Under the pieces are notes generated by a model that saw only the letters and a program-made list of their open reading frames with translations, was not told the DNA's origin and did no database searches. Positions 1 to 7,685 of a stretch of 57,625 bases of DNA are shown here, in pieces (position 1 is the stretch's first letter; every line of letters starts with the position of its first letter). Position numbers and translations under genes: made by a program. The stretch comes from Bacteroidota bacterium (GTDB lineage Bacteria; Bacteroidota; Bacteroidia; Palsa-948): assembly GCA_016195025.1 (NCBI GenBank), contig JACQAL010000048.1:1-57625 (forward strand), in the 5' to 3' direction.

Positions 1-106
1 AGTTTGGATGTCTTTGGCTACGATCGGTTATCAAACGAATCAAACGCTCTATCAAGTAAAAACAGGATTGTTTAAACAGTTCCTTGTGCAACAACTCAGA
101 ACACCA
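1..106 (-). other. Possible end of an unidentified ORF at the left edge
   Basis: Read on the minus strand, the frame after the stop of the 107-1165 gene stays open to the window edge and encodes a hydrophilic, helical-looking peptide containing LHKELFKQSCFYLIERLIR. It has no clear start (TTG codons only) and is too short to identify. A mobile-element ORF is one possibility, because the neighbouring RCC1 gene ends abruptly here, but nothing in these bases proves it. Confidence 0.2.
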
Positions 107-1165
107 CTAACTCATTTTCACTAATCTTGCGAAAGTCCTACGTATTTTAAAGATTGAATGGAAGTCGTCTCCTGAAATGGCTGTGATGCCACTTAGAGAT
201 GATGCCTGAACAGGAGTGTTTCTTTGAATTGCAGTTCCATCGCCCAATTGTCCATAAGCATTTTGCCCACAACCCCAGACCGTGCTGTCATCTTTAAGGA
301 ATAGGGAAGCATGCCCTGCGCCTTCAACTGCGATTATATTCCCTGCTCCCCAAGTTGAGCTTACCTGAACAGGTATGTATTTACCAGTAGTTGTTCCATC
401 ACCTAATTCTCCAAGTCCATTATATCCGCAAGCCCAAACCATACCATCACTTTTCAGGAAAAGACAATGAAAACCGCCTCTTGCTGAAATAGCAATAATT
501 CCGCTAAGCGATGTTATTTGTACTGGCATAGGATGCGCGTTATTATCCGATGTTCCTAATCCTAATTCTCCCCACATATTGTCTCCACAAATCCATACAG
601 TACTATCACTTTTTAAAAAAATAGAGGCAAACATCCCCGAAATACTAATTATGCCACTTAAGGAAGGTATCTTTACAGGAGTATTTCTTTGAATCGTTGT
701 TCCATCACCTAATTCTCCAAGTTGATTAATACCACAAGCCCATACAGTACTATCACTTTTTAGAAAAAGAGAATAATTTCTCCCTGCGGAAATGGCGATA
801 ATGCCTGTCAGTCCAATTACCTGAACAGGAATATTTTTTGAAATAGTTGTTCCATCACCTAATTGTCCAGATGTATTATCACCACATGCCCAAACAGTAC
901 TGTCATTCTTAAGAAAAAGAGAATGATTAGTCGATGCCGAAACAGCAATAATATTTGTTAATCCACTTACTAAAACAGGAAGAGAAGCATTACCATATGC
1001 ACCATTACCCAATTGCCCTGCATTATTACTTCCACACGACATTGCCTTTCCTTCACTACAAGCAAAAAGAGAATAATATTCCCCTGCTGAAATAGATTGG
1101 GCAGTTGTCTTGTAGACGATACTTAAACTAAGAACTGCTGCCAAGCCGAGTAAAACTTTTTTCAT
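107..1165 (-). CDS. Secreted RCC1-repeat beta-propeller protein lacking a sorting domain
   Basis: 352 aa. Residues 1-23 form a signal peptide (MKKVLLGLAAVL start, cleavage near TAQS). The rest is about six repeats of roughly 50 residues with the RCC1-like pattern LFLKSDSTVWACG..GELGDGT, expected to fold as a propeller. The paralogue at 5480-6868 has the same repeats followed by a T9SS sorting domain. Here the last repeat breaks off after DDFHSIF and ends in an unrelated basic tail (KIRRTFARLVKMS), so the sorting domain is missing and the protein may remain periplasmic or be non-functional. It is the last member of a minus-strand array starting at 6868. Ligand and role are unknown. Confidence 0.8.
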   Translation of the reverse strand: MKKVLLGLAAVLSLSIVYKTTAQSISAGEYYSLFACSEGKAMSCGSNNAGQLGNGAYGNASLPVLVSGLTNIIAVSASTNHSLFLKNDSTVWACGDNTSGQLGDGTTISKNIPVQVIGLTGIIAISAGRNYSLFLKSDSTVWACGINQLGELGDGTTIQRNTPVKIPSLSGIISISGMFASIFLKSDSTVWICGDNMWGELGLGTSDNNAHPMPVQITSLSGIIAISARGGFHCLFLKSDGMVWACGYNGLGELGDGTTTGKYIPVQVSSTWGAGNIIAVEGAGHASLFLKDDSTVWGCGQNAYGQLGDGTAIQRNTPVQASSLSGITAISGDDFHSIFKIRRTFARLVKMS

Positions 1166-1187
1166 TGTCTTTGACTCACCCCTCTTT

Positions 1188-1211
1188 CCCCTCTCTACGC
1201 GTAGAGAGGGG
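1188..1211. repeat. Cassette-junction palindrome, copy 1
   Basis: Perfect 24-bp palindrome with 12-bp arms CCCCTCTCTACG and its complement, inside a roughly 60-bp spacer conserved at four junctions of the 107-6868 array. Looser C-rich and G-rich flanks extend the pairing. As RNA it would form a strong hairpin between genes; no T-tract follows, so RNA processing or stability is as likely as termination. Confidence 0.9.
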
Positions 1212-1225
1212 ATGAAAGGGGAGAG

Positions 1226-1849
1226 TTATTTATCGGTGATTATTAATTTACCTGTTGTAATGACCTCACTTGTCCCTTGTCCCTTGTCCTCTGTTACTTT
1301 ATAAAAATAAATTCCGCATGGTAAACCATCGCGGGTGATTGTGAGATTCCTCGCTCCGCTCGGAATGACACTTTGTGTCACCTCTTGCCCGTAGCAGTTG
1401 TAAACGGTGAGAGTTGCGTTGTGTAATGGAGTATTTGTTTGCAAAGTTGCCTGCGTAGAGAAGGGGTTTGGGGAAATTGAAAATTCTGTTTCCATATTTA
1501 TTTGTAATATCCCAGCGCAAGAGTTAACTGTAACTGTTACAGTTCCCGTAGTAGCTGATGCGCCATTCGACAGATAGCAGCTATAAATAATGGTGGTAGT
1601 GGGGCTTGCAACAGGATTTGATATGTTTGGATTGTTCAAACTTCCGGCAGGGGACCATACATAGGAAAAAGGTCCAGGGTCGTTAGTACAAATTGCAGTG
1701 ATAGTTGTTGACTGTCCGTTACAAATAGTAACATCTGGAGACATAGTAACAGCAAGAGACGGAGACATTATAGCTTGAGGTGACTTTGTTTGCCCCTGCA
1801 CAACTGTCAGCGCGAGAACTGCTGCCGAAACGAGTAAAACTTTTTTCAT
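1226..1849 (-). CDS. Small T9SS type A protein with a PKD/Ig-like domain
   Basis: 207 aa. Signal peptide 1-20 (MKKVLLVSAAVLALTVVQGQ), almost identical to that of the 4736-5413 gene. Residues about 34-108 form one PKD/Ig-like domain (VTICNGQSTT...YVWSPAGSLNNPNISNPVASP), of the type repeated in the large adhesin at 15384-18257. Residues about 120-207 are a type A sorting domain (SPNPFS...NATLTVYNCYGQEV...GIYFYKV). The loop after QEV holds a palindromic element translated as TQSVIPSGARNLTI, and a CTTGTCC heptamer triplet follows at 1269-1289. Probably exported to the cell surface by the T9SS; binding target unknown. Confidence 0.85.
   Translation of the reverse strand: MKKVLLVSAAVLALTVVQGQTKSPQAIMSPSLAVTMSPDVTICNGQSTTITAICTNDPGPFSYVWSPAGSLNNPNISNPVASPTTTIIYSCYLSNGASATTGTVTVTVNSCAGILQINMETEFSISPNPFSTQATLQTNTPLHNATLTVYNCYGQEVTQSVIPSGARNLTITRDGLPCGIYFYKVTEDKGQGTSEVITTGKLIITDK
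1341..1381. repeat. In-frame palindromic element in a T9SS sorting domain, copy 1
   Basis: Reading on the minus strand: a TGACAC-aaa-GTGTCA hairpin followed by ATTCC...GGAAT around a GAGCGGAGCGA core. It is translated as VTQSVIPSGARNLT. The same element lies at the same protein position in the genes at 1910, 3653, 5480, 13020 and 14052. Confidence 0.85.
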
Positions 1850-1871
1850 TGTCTTTGACTCACCCCTCTTT

Positions 1872-1895
1872 CCCCTCTCTACGCGTAGAGAGGGG
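1872..1895. repeat. Cassette-junction palindrome, copy 2
   Basis: Same perfect 24-bp palindrome as 1188-1211, between the stop of the Kelch gene and the start of the PKD gene. The flanking bases towards both genes are also conserved. Confidence 0.9.
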
Positions 1896-1909
1896 ATGAA
1901 AGGGGAGAG

Positions 1910-3592
1910 TTATTTATCAGTGATTATTAATTTGCCTGTTGCAATGGCCTCACTTGCCCCTTGCCCCTTGTCCTCTGTTACTTTATAAAAATAAATTCCG
2001 CTTGGTAAACCATCGCGGGTGATTGTGAGATTCCTCTGACCTACGGTCGCCCCGCTTTGCGGGGTGCTCGGAATGACACTTTGTGTCACCTCCTGCCCGT
2101 AGCAATTGTAAAGCGTGAGAGTTGCGTTGTGTAATGGATTTTCTGATTGCAAAACTGTCTGTGTGGAAAAAGGATTGGGAGAAATAGTAATCGCTCTTTG
2201 CTCGAATAATTGTGAAACATTATTAGGACAACTTACAAAAGCAGAATCAACATATATACATAGATTATTATCAGTTATTGTTAAAGTATACATACCTATT
2301 GCAAGACCAGTGGCAGTTTGAGTTATTTGCGCTGTTGGATTCCATGAATAAGCATAAGGAAATGTACCGCCTGAAATATTTGCTGTTACACTGCCATCGC
2401 TTGAAGTGCATAATGAAGCATTTGTAATTGTCATGCTTGTAGTTAGAGCAGTTGGCTGTACGATGGTTGCTGTTGTGATTGTTGCACAAGAGAGGGAATC
2501 AGTTACGGTTACAGTATAACTTCCTGCACTGAGTCCAGTAATTGATGAAGTCGTTTCTCCAGTACTCCATAAATAAGAATAAGGTGGAATTCCGTTTGAT
2601 GCATTTATAAGAGCACTTCCGTCATTTCCTCCGTTACAATTTATATTTGTTGTAGATAAACTTGCAGAAGAAGGACACCATTCCCAAAAATCCTGTTTGA
2701 AATTAAAACTAAGAGTACTGCCATCATTTCCTGTTCCTATGTATCCTTTGTTACCTATTGAAAAACCAACAGCATAGTGTCTTGCTGTTCCATCAAAGAT
2801 TGTTTTTTGCGTCCATGCATTTGTTACTTGATCCCATTCCCAAAAATCTTTTTTATTAGCTCCATCATATCCTGTTGCGATATATCCTTTTAGACCGATA
2901 GAAAATCCAATGGCTTGGTATCGTGCTGTTCCGGCAAACTGGGCTTTCTGAATCCATGTGTTGCTTGATGGGTCGTATTCCCAAAAATCATTTTTATATA
3001 TTGGAAATTGCTGTCCTGTACCAATGTATCCTTTTGTGCCAATGGAAAAGCCAACGGCATTCTGTCTTGCCGTTCCACTAAAGTTTGCTTTTTGTGTCCA
3101 TACATTCGTTGCCTGATTCCATTCCCAGAAATCTGAGCGCAACGAATCAACATCACGCCCTGTTCCAACATATCCCTTTGTGCCGATTGAAAAACCGATT
3201 GCACTGCCTCGTGCTGTTCCCCCAAAATTTGCTTTTTGTGTCCACACATTTGTTGCCTGATTCCATTCCCAGAAATCCTGCTTATAAGTACCATCTACTC
3301 CTGTTCCTATATATCCTTTAGTGCCTATGGAAAAAGCAACTGCGTATCTTCTTGCCGATACAAAGTTTGCCTTCTGTGTCCACGTATTGTTTGCCTGATC
3401 CCATTCCCAAAATGTCTGCGTGTCGGCATTGTTATTATCATTTCCTGTTCCTACGTACCCTTTTGTACCTATGGAAAATCCAGTAGCATATTGTCTTGCC
3501 GTTCCACCAAAGTTTGCTTTTTGTGTCCACGCACCTTGAACTTTTGCAATTCCACAAAGAGCAATTAATAAGATGAGTAAAACTTTTTTCAT
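1910..3592 (-). CDS. Kelch-type propeller protein with SprB-like repeats and T9SS type A domain
   Basis: 560 aa. Signal peptide 1-20 (MKKVLLILLIALCGIA). Residues about 21-300 hold six or seven Kelch/galactose-oxidase-like repeats with the pattern W(T/I)QKANF.GTAR..A.GFSIG.KGY.GTG...DFWEW. Residues about 310-455 hold two SprB/PKD-like repeats (NCNGGNDGSALI...PPYSYLWSTGETT; then SLCTSSDGSV). The type A sorting domain covers about 465-560. Its variable loop carries an expanded palindromic insert (2025-2089) translated as PSTPQSGATVGQRN. The propeller resembles that of 14052-15263. Likely a surface-displayed binding protein; no catalytic residues recognised. Confidence 0.9.
   Translation of the reverse strand: MKKVLLILLIALCGIAKVQGAWTQKANFGGTARQYATGFSIGTKGYVGTGNDNNNADTQTFWEWDQANNTWTQKANFVSARRYAVAFSIGTKGYIGTGVDGTYKQDFWEWNQATNVWTQKANFGGTARGSAIGFSIGTKGYVGTGRDVDSLRSDFWEWNQATNVWTQKANFSGTARQNAVGFSIGTKGYIGTGQQFPIYKNDFWEYDPSSNTWIQKAQFAGTARYQAIGFSIGLKGYIATGYDGANKKDFWEWDQVTNAWTQKTIFDGTARHYAVGFSIGNKGYIGTGNDGSTLSFNFKQDFWEWCPSSASLSTTNINCNGGNDGSALINASNGIPPYSYLWSTGETTSSITGLSAGSYTVTVTDSLSCATITTATIVQPTALTTSMTITNASLCTSSDGSVTANISGGTFPYAYSWNPTAQITQTATGLAIGMYTLTITDNNLCIYVDSAFVSCPNNVSQLFEQRAITISPNPFSTQTVLQSENPLHNATLTLYNCYGQEVTQSVIPSTPQSGATVGQRNLTITRDGLPSGIYFYKVTEDKGQGASEAIATGKLIITDK
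1953..1973. repeat. Heptanucleotide repeat CTTGCCC in a sorting-domain coding region
   Basis: Three heptamers (CTTGCCC, CTTGCCC, CTTGTCC), coding on the minus strand for the DKGQGA segment. The same triplet recurs in the sorting domains of the genes at 1226 (1269-1289), 3653, 4736 and 5480, and without a gene at 7574-7631. Confidence 0.75.
2025..2089. repeat. In-frame palindromic element, expanded copy
   Basis: The same outer element as 1341-1381, but its core is replaced by a longer insert containing the hairpin CCCCGC-aaa-GCGGGG. The reading frame is kept and eight codons are added. Confidence 0.85.
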
Positions 3593-3614
3593 TGTCTTTG
3601 ACTCACCCCTCTTT

Positions 3615-3638
3615 CCCCTCTCTACGCGTAGAGAGGGG
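3615..3638. repeat. Cassette-junction palindrome, copy 3
   Basis: Same perfect 24-bp palindrome as the other junctions, between the M43-like gene and the Kelch gene. Confidence 0.9.
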
Positions 3639-3652
3639 ATGAAAGGGGAGAG

Positions 3653-4729
3653 TTACTTATCAGTGATTACTAATTTGCCTGTTGCAATGGCCTCACTTGC
3701 CCCTTGCCCCTTGTCCTCTGTTACTTTATAAAAATAAATTCCGCTTGGTAAACCATCGCGGGTGATTGTAAGATTCCTCGCTCCGCTCGGAATGACACTT
3801 TGTGTCACCTCCTGCCCGTAGCAGTTGTAAACCGTGAGAGTTGCGTTGTGTAATGGAGTATTTGTTTGCAAAGTTGTTGAAGTGGAGAAGGGGTTGGGAG
3901 AAACAGAAAAACTTTTTTGACTACCGTAGTTGTTTACTCCGGCAGGAGGATTTCCTCCCTGAGAAGTTTTCAAAGACGCCCTGCAACTATTTATTGCATT
4001 CCACATGACTGCTTTTTGTCCGGCTGTAAAAAAGCATTTCAATGCATCGTCCGCGTAAGTCATGTAATTTGTGCAAAGCGCAACCTGTGTCAGCCCGCTG
4101 CATGTATCCATAGAAGAAGAACATGAACCATCTGATGTATATGTATCGGGTATTCCATCCACATCAATTGCACACGCATTTCCAACCGTATATACTAATC
4201 CGAACCAATGCCCCAATTCGGAACTTGCAGTTTTTCCTAAGTTATAAGGCGGACAAGTTCCGTTCACCGTGCAGTAATGAATAACCAAAGCATCGGTGCT
4301 TGCAGTTGCACAGGGAAACTGCGAATAACCAATCAGCCCGCCTGCAAGATTGCAAACATAAATATTCAAATAACTGTCTCTATCCCAAATATCATCGCCA
4401 CCTGTTGCGGAAGACATTACTTTATTATCGCTTGTAAAGGATACAGCGGTTGTTTGCTTATGAATAATTCCATTCGTAGGGTTTCCATTGGGGTCTTGCT
4501 GCGCAAGCATAAACTGAATATTTGTATTTGCGGCCGGGGTGTATGTATTTGCACAAGTTGTGTCGCTGTAATCATAATTAAGAGTTTGCAACTGCTGAAG
4601 AATTGTGGGGTCAGAAACATTTTGCCCAGCGCTATTGTAAATTACATGAAACACCGTTGGAACAACGAGCGTTTGAGAAAATGATTTGCAAAAAATTGCA
4701 ATCAGAGAGAGAGTAAATATTTTTTTCAT
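3653..4729 (-). CDS. M43 (pappalysin-like) metalloprotease homologue with degenerate zinc site, T9SS type A
   Basis: 358 aa. Signal peptide 1-19. Residues 20-255 follow the M43 family (start LVVPTVFHVIYN; later DVDGIPDT and NYMTYADDALKCFFTAGQ, matching the family Met-turn region). The family zinc motif is HExxHxxGxxH. Here positions 170-180 read SELGHWFGLVY, so the first histidine is Ser170 (codon 4220-4222) and the third is Tyr180 (codon 4190-4192); Glu171, His174 and Gly177 remain. Two of three zinc ligands are lost, so it is probably a pseudoenzyme or binding protein. The sorting domain covers about 275-358 with a palindromic element at 3768-3808. Six bases separate it from the upstream gene, the only array junction without the palindrome. 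Confidence 0.88.
   Translation of the reverse strand: MKKIFTLSLIAIFCKSFSQTLVVPTVFHVIYNSAGQNVSDPTILQQLQTLNYDYSDTTCANTYTPAANTNIQFMLAQQDPNGNPTNGIIHKQTTAVSFTSDNKVMSSATGGDDIWDRDSYLNIYVCNLAGGLIGYSQFPCATASTDALVIHYCTVNGTCPPYNLGKTASSELGHWFGLVYTVGNACAIDVDGIPDTYTSDGSCSSSMDTCSGLTQVALCTNYMTYADDALKCFFTAGQKAVMWNAINSCRASLKTSQGGNPPAGVNNYGSQKSFSVSPNPFSTSTTLQTNTPLHNATLTVYNCYGQEVTQSVIPSGARNLTITRDGLPSGIYFYKVTEDKGQGASEAIATGKLVITDK
3768..3808. repeat. In-frame palindromic element in a T9SS sorting domain, copy 3
   Basis: Same two-hairpin element and same protein position as 1341-1381, one base different in the left arm; translated as VTQSVIPSGARNLT. Confidence 0.85.
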
Positions 4730-4735
4730 TGTTGT

Positions 4736-5413
4736 TTATTTATCAGTGATTATTAATTTGCCTGTTGCAATGACCTCATTTGCCCCTTGCCCCTTGTCCT
4801 CTGTTACTTTATAAAAATAAATTCCGCTTGCAAGATTGCCGCGCTCAATGACGACTGATGACTGATGACTGATGACTACTGACTTTACCTCCTGCCCGTA
4901 GCAGTTGTAAACCGTGAGAGTTGCGTTGTGTAATGGAGTATTTGTTTGCAAAGTTGTTGAAGTGGAGAAGGGGTTGGGGAAAAGAGAAACTGTCTGCTGA
5001 TAATTATTTTCATTAACTCCAATAATAAACCCACAACCGCCATTGTCAATGCTGTCATTATAGGTGGATTCTATATGTGTTGTATCATAAACCGCAGTCA
5101 CATGAATGTAAAACATTCCCCAATTGTAATTCGTGAATCCTATGTATGTTGTGTCTGGATTTCCAATGCAAGGATCATAATAAAAACCTGTCTGCTTAGT
5201 AAAAATATAAAGATTGGTATCTCTGTACACTTTATACCCCACTAAAGTATCTGTTTTTATAGAATCGGGAGGAGACCAAGAAAGACCCCAACAATTCCAT
5301 CCTGGAGGATATTGATACTGACAACTGAATTGTAAATTTTTAATTGGATTAATCTGCCCATGCACAACTGTCAGCGCGAGAACTGCTGCCGAAACGAGTA
5401 AAACTTTTTTCAT
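4736..5413 (-). CDS. Fibronectin III-like T9SS type A protein
   Basis: 225 aa. Signal peptide 1-19, nearly the same DNA as in the 1226-1849 gene (MKKVLLVSAAVLALTVVHGQ). Residues about 21-130 look like one fibronectin type III fold (LSWSPPDSIKTDTLVGYKVYRD...YIHVTAVYDT). The type A sorting domain covers about 145-225. In contrast to its neighbours, the sorting-domain loop has no palindromic element. It is filled by an ACTGATG heptamer repeat (4854-4881), giving KSVVISHQSSVVIERG. The same loop is thus occupied by two unrelated repeat types in adjacent genes. Confidence 0.85.
   Translation of the reverse strand: MKKVLLVSAAVLALTVVHGQINPIKNLQFSCQYQYPPGWNCWGLSWSPPDSIKTDTLVGYKVYRDTNLYIFTKQTGFYYDPCIGNPDTTYIGFTNYNWGMFYIHVTAVYDTTHIESTYNDSIDNGGCGFIIGVNENNYQQTVSLFPNPFSTSTTLQTNTPLHNATLTVYNCYGQEVKSVVISHQSSVVIERGNLASGIYFYKVTEDKGQGANEVIATGKLIITDK
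4854..4881. repeat. Heptanucleotide repeat ACTGATG inside a sorting-domain loop
   Basis: Three exact ACTGATG units and one variant (ACTACTG), translated on the minus strand as part of SVVISHQSSVV. Loss of one unit would shift the frame before the conserved GIYFYKV strand. Confidence 0.85.
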
Positions 5414-5441
5414 TGTGTGTTTTTATGACTCACCCCTCTTT

Positions 5442-5465
5442 CCCCTCTCTACGCGTAGAGAGGGG
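5442..5465. repeat. Cassette-junction palindrome, copy 4
   Basis: Same perfect 24-bp palindrome, between the RCC1 gene and the fibronectin-like gene; the flank towards the downstream start has a few extra bases. Confidence 0.9.
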
Positions 5466-5479
5466 ATGAAAGGGGAGAG

Positions 5480-6868
5480 TTATTTATCAGTGATTATTAA
5501 TTTACCTGTTGCAATGACCTCACTTGCCCCTTGCCCCTTGTCCTCTGTTACTTTATAAAAATAAATTCCGCTTGGTAAACCATCGCGGGTGATTGTCAGA
5601 TTCCTCGCTCCGCTCGGAATGACACTTTGTGTCACCTCCTGCCCGAAAGAATTGTAAATGGTGAGAGTTGCGTTGTGTAAAGGAATATCTGTTTGCAAAG
5701 TTGCCTGTGTGGAAAAGGGATTTGGGTAAATAGAAATACTATTTTCTCCTAAATATTCTTGTGTGGATGAAACGGAGCATGGAATTGTTACCTGCGTTGG
5801 TGAAGGATGAGGGGAATTATTTTGTATGCCGATACCCAATTGTCCATTGTCTGCAAGACCGCAGGCCCAAACTGTTCCATTATTTTTCACAAAAAAAGAT
5901 TGATAGGAAGAACCCCCAGCTGCTATAGAGAGGATATTTGAAAGAGAATTTATTTGTACAGGAATAGATTTATTGACGGTAGTACCATCACCCAATTCTC
6001 CATCTAAATTGTATCCGCAAGCCCAAACTGTTCCATTATTTTTTAGAAAAAGAGAATGTTCGCCCCCTGCTGCTATTGAAATAATGCCTAAGAGAGAAGA
6101 TATTTGAACAGGAGTCAATTTACTTATTGTAGTGCCATCGCCTAATTGTCCGGAACTATTCAGGCCACAAGCCCAAACCGTTCCGTTACTTTTGAGAAAA
6201 AGAGAATGCTCGCCCCCTGCTGCTATTGCAATAATGCCTGAGAGAGAAGGTATCTGTACAGGAGTACTTTTAAAAATTGTTGTTCCATCGCCCAATTGTC
6301 CATAACTATTCAAACCAAATGACCAAACTGTTCCATTGCTTTCAAGAAAAAGAGAGAAGTCATCTCCTGCTGATACAGCTACTATTTTGGGAAGCCCATT
6401 AACTTGAATAGGAATAGTATCGAAAATGGGTCCGCAAGCCCACACCGTACTGTCATTCTTCAAAAAAACAGATTCATTAGCACATATAGATATAGCGGAA
6501 ATTGCTGTAATGTTTACCTGCACGAGTAAACAAGTGGTATCAGTGTTTCCATCGCCTAATTGTCCATTTTGATTTTGCCCGCAAGCCCAGGCAGTTCCAT
6601 CGCTCTTTAAGAAAACAGAATGGTCGTCTCCCGCCCCAACAGAAATAATTCCTGTAAGAGAATTAATAATCAGAGGGCTTGATGTGTTTCCACTACTGCA
6701 CCCGTTGCCTAAATCTCCAGAGAAATTTCCTCCGCACGACCATGCGGTGGAATCTTTACAGACAAAAAGAGAATGATTATGTCCGCCAGCAATGAATTGT
6801 GCATTTGTCTGCCCGTGCGCAACCATCACCGTGAAAACAATTATCAGAGCGAGTAAAACTTTTTTCAT
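5480..6868 (-). CDS. RCC1-repeat propeller protein with T9SS type A sorting domain
   Basis: 462 aa. Signal peptide 1-19 (MKKVLLALIIVFTVMVAHGQ). Residues about 20-350 hold RCC1-like repeats of about 50 aa (HSLFLKS.GTVWACG.N..GQLGDGTT...PVQI.SL.GIISIAAGG). The type A sorting domain covers about 375-462 with a palindromic element at 5595-5635. It is the first gene of the array and sits behind the only good promoter of the region, so the six genes may be one transcript. It is the full-length relative of the truncated 107-1165 gene. RCC1 propellers usually bind proteins; the partner is unknown. Confidence 0.92.
   Translation of the reverse strand: MKKVLLALIIVFTVMVAHGQTNAQFIAGGHNHSLFVCKDSTAWSCGGNFSGDLGNGCSSGNTSSPLIINSLTGIISVGAGDDHSVFLKSDGTAWACGQNQNGQLGDGNTDTTCLLVQVNITAISAISICANESVFLKNDSTVWACGPIFDTIPIQVNGLPKIVAVSAGDDFSLFLESNGTVWSFGLNSYGQLGDGTTIFKSTPVQIPSLSGIIAIAAGGEHSLFLKSNGTVWACGLNSSGQLGDGTTISKLTPVQISSLLGIISIAAGGEHSLFLKNNGTVWACGYNLDGELGDGTTVNKSIPVQINSLSNILSIAAGGSSYQSFFVKNNGTVWACGLADNGQLGIGIQNNSPHPSPTQVTIPCSVSSTQEYLGENSISIYPNPFSTQATLQTDIPLHNATLTIYNSFGQEVTQSVIPSGARNLTITRDGLPSGIYFYKVTEDKGQGASEVIATGKLIITDK
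5595..5635. repeat. In-frame palindromic element in a T9SS sorting domain, copy 4
   Basis: Same two-hairpin element and position as 1341-1381; encodes VTQSVIPSGARNLT. Confidence 0.85.
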
Positions 6869-6915
6869 TTCCTAAAAATCAGTTTTTCAATTATGTGTAA
6901 AATAAATCTGAACAA

Positions 6916-6945
6916 CAAAAGTAAAAATTTATTTCGTAAAAGCAA
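6916..6945 (-). promoter_or_regulatory. Bacteroidota-type promoter of the 6868-107 array
   Basis: On the minus strand, TTTG-type -33 box at 6943-6945, 19-bp spacer, then -7 box TACTTTTG at 6916-6923. This matches the TTTG / TAnnTTTG form known for the primary sigma factor of this phylum. Transcription would start near 6910, giving a leader of about 40 nt rich in A and T. Confidence 0.7.
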
Positions 6946-7014
6946 ATGAAGGAGCGGAAGTTTTCAACTCTATGTAAGGATTTGCGCTCCTTGCCGTGAG
7001 AAGGAAGAAAAACC

Positions 7015-7049
7015 AAGACCTTCAAGGTTTTAGAAACCTTGAAGGTCTT
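7015..7049. repeat. 16-bp perfect inverted repeat
   Basis: Arms AAGACCTTCAAGGTTT and complement with a TAG loop, T-rich on both outer sides. It lies between two divergent genes, so termination of a gene is not an obvious role. Probably a dispersed palindromic repeat. Confidence 0.8.
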
Positions 7050-7098
7050 TCTTTTTATGCGACAATTTTGTACATTCTCACCGCACCCCAAAAAATAA

Positions 7099-7113
7099 TG
7101 TCAGAAACTGACA
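7099..7113. promoter_or_regulatory. Candidate operator in front of the HTH gene
   Basis: Short inverted repeat TGTCAG-aaa-CTGACA about 55 bp before the start at 7169, just upstream of a weak promoter (TTTTG ending at 7122, TACAATGT at 7143-7150). Autoregulation by the HTH protein is possible but is inference from position alone. Confidence 0.3.
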
Positions 7114-7168
7114 TGGCTTTTGTCATTTTATTTTTTTTCATTTACAATGTTCTTTTCAAACACACGCC

Positions 7169-7468
7169 ATGCAGGAAAAATTTTCTCTCAAAAAATACTG
7201 GCTCAAACAACTGAATGCAGCGCTTGATAAAAGAAAACTAACGCCCGAAAAAATAGCTGTACTGCTCAAAGAAAATAAAAGCAACATCAGCAATGCGCTC
7301 ACTGGCAAACGGTATTTTGCACCTGATAAAGCATATGAATGGTGCCTCAAACTTGCCATTCCGCCTCACGAAGTTTTTAATCTGCCCCTTCCGCAGCCCG
7401 TAACTGAAAAGCGCGTGTATGCGGGCGCTGAATTAACAACAACTAATGAAGCATCCATTCTTGATTGA
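7169..7468 (+). CDS. Small helix-turn-helix (XRE-like) protein
   Basis: 99 aa, no signal peptide. Residues about 18-60 fit an XRE/Cro-like HTH: LDKRKLTPEKIAVLLKENKSNISNALTGKRYFAPDKA, with NISNALTGKR as recognition helix and following turn. The remainder is a short tail ending ASILD. Likely DNA-binding; target unknown. The start at 7169 follows an AT-rich leader. It runs into the 21-bp repeat region, with no clear gene until 8094. It is divergent from the surface-protein array and could regulate either side. Confidence 0.7.
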   Translation: MQEKFSLKKYWLKQLNAALDKRKLTPEKIAVLLKENKSNISNALTGKRYFAPDKAYEWCLKLAIPPHEVFNLPLPQPVTEKRVYAGAELTTTNEASILD

Positions 7469-7573
7469 AACAAAAATAATCAGCATGCCCATGAGAGTTG
7501 CCACCGGAGAGATGATTGCCGCCTCAATCAATAGTATACCGAAACAACTCGGCTTTGCGAACGGAGGGATAAG

Positions 7574-7631
7574 GGACAGGGGACAGGGGACGGGTGAATT
7601 TCCCTTGCCGCTTGCCCCATGTCCCTTGTCC
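7574..7631. repeat. Inverted pair of heptanucleotide arrays
   Basis: Three GGACAGG-type heptamers at 7574-7594 face four CTTGCCC/CTTGTCC-type heptamers at 7604-7631, so the two arrays can pair as a long hairpin. The right-hand units are the same family as the heptamers inside the sorting domains at 1269-1289 and 1953-1973. Confidence 0.8.
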
Positions 7632-7685
7632 CATTTTCGGATTCCCGACTACCGATGGTATAAAGACACATTGGTTAAGATTGCG

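Noticed and set aside
1188-5465. Junction palindromes as ordinary terminators
   Set aside because: The hairpin is strong but has no T-run after it on the coding strand, and promoters are not visible after each copy. Processing or recombination roles remain open.
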